A stretch of 5,130 bases of DNA from Thermoplasmatota archaeon. GTDB taxonomy: Archaea; Thermoplasmatota; Thermoplasmata; RBG-16-68-12; JAJISG01. Positions 5,079-5,130 of the stretch are shown here, piece by piece. A program made the position numbers and the translations under genes. Location of the stretch: assembly GCA_022848835.1 (NCBI GenBank), contig JAJISG010000063.1:1-5130 (forward strand), in the 5' to 3' direction. The first letter of the stretch is position 1, and every line of letters begins with the position of its first letter. Under the pieces are notes generated by a model, which did not search any database, was not told the origin of the DNA, and saw only the letters and a program-made list of their open reading frames with translations.

Positions 5079-5130
5079 GTACCCGAAACGCCGTCCCCCC
5101 TCTGGTTTTGGGTAGAGGAGGATCTTGAGG

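Larger units (their letters stand above)
4897..5130. other. Right-end spacer with two hairpins; no confident gene
   Basis: No gene can be supported in the last 234 bases. One minus-strand frame is open from 5129 to a TGA that overlaps the aldolase ATG (ATGA), 77 codons. Its translation is rich in Ser, Gly, Thr and Arg and matches nothing I recognise, so it may be chance in GC-rich DNA or the end of an upstream gene. The aldolase promoter signals lie at the left end of the region. Confidence 0.45.

Noticed and set aside
5041..5100. Possible tRNA suggested by clustered short stems
   Set aside because: I could not find a T-arm with a five-base stem around TTCRANN, an anticodon arm, or a seven-base acceptor stem on either strand.

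Overview
The window looks like an ordinary stretch of a moderately GC-rich prokaryotic chromosome, probably archaeal. AT-rich boxes lie about 26 bases ahead of two start codons (1900 + and 3241 -). That is the geometry of archaeal leaderless promoters. AGG, AGA and ATA codons are used freely, and one start is TTG. The archaeal call is an inference (about 0.6); a Chloroflexota-like bacterium is the main alternative. I see no ribosomal RNA, convincing tRNA, CRISPR array, transposase or phage gene.

Layout from left to right. Positions 1-230 (-) hold the N-terminus of a DoxX/DoxD-family membrane protein, cut by the window edge. Positions 231-612 form an AT-rich divergent intergenic region with a near-palindrome, an imperfect 39/40-base direct repeat, and promoter signals for both flanking genes. 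Positions 613-1701 (+) encode a Ca2+/H+ antiporter of the CAX/ChaA type with both GNA(T/A)E motifs. Positions 1702-1899 are dense in inverted repeats. Positions 1900-2196 (+) encode a small three-helix membrane protein of unknown function, probably from a leaderless transcript.

Three minus-strand genes fill most of the right half. In transcription order they are a PLP-dependent low-specificity L-threonine aldolase (4896-3847), a small CX4C protein of unknown function that may be HesB/IscA-like (3795-3460), and an NAD-dependent sugar-nucleotide epimerase/dehydratase (3241-2258). The aldolase and the small protein are 51 bases apart and could share a transcript. The epimerase lies 218 bases further on and appears to have its own promoter. 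It converges on the small membrane-protein gene with 61 bases between their stop codons. The last 234 bases carry no confident gene but contain two good hairpins and the presumed aldolase promoter.

The genes do not form an obvious pathway: ion transport, membrane redox, sugar-nucleotide chemistry and amino-acid cleavage sit side by side. I found no clear evidence of a new multi-gene system. The items most worth a second look are the repeated element upstream of doxX, the small CX4C protein, the structured spacer after the antiporter, and a vicinal Cys pair beside the PLP lysine of the aldolase.
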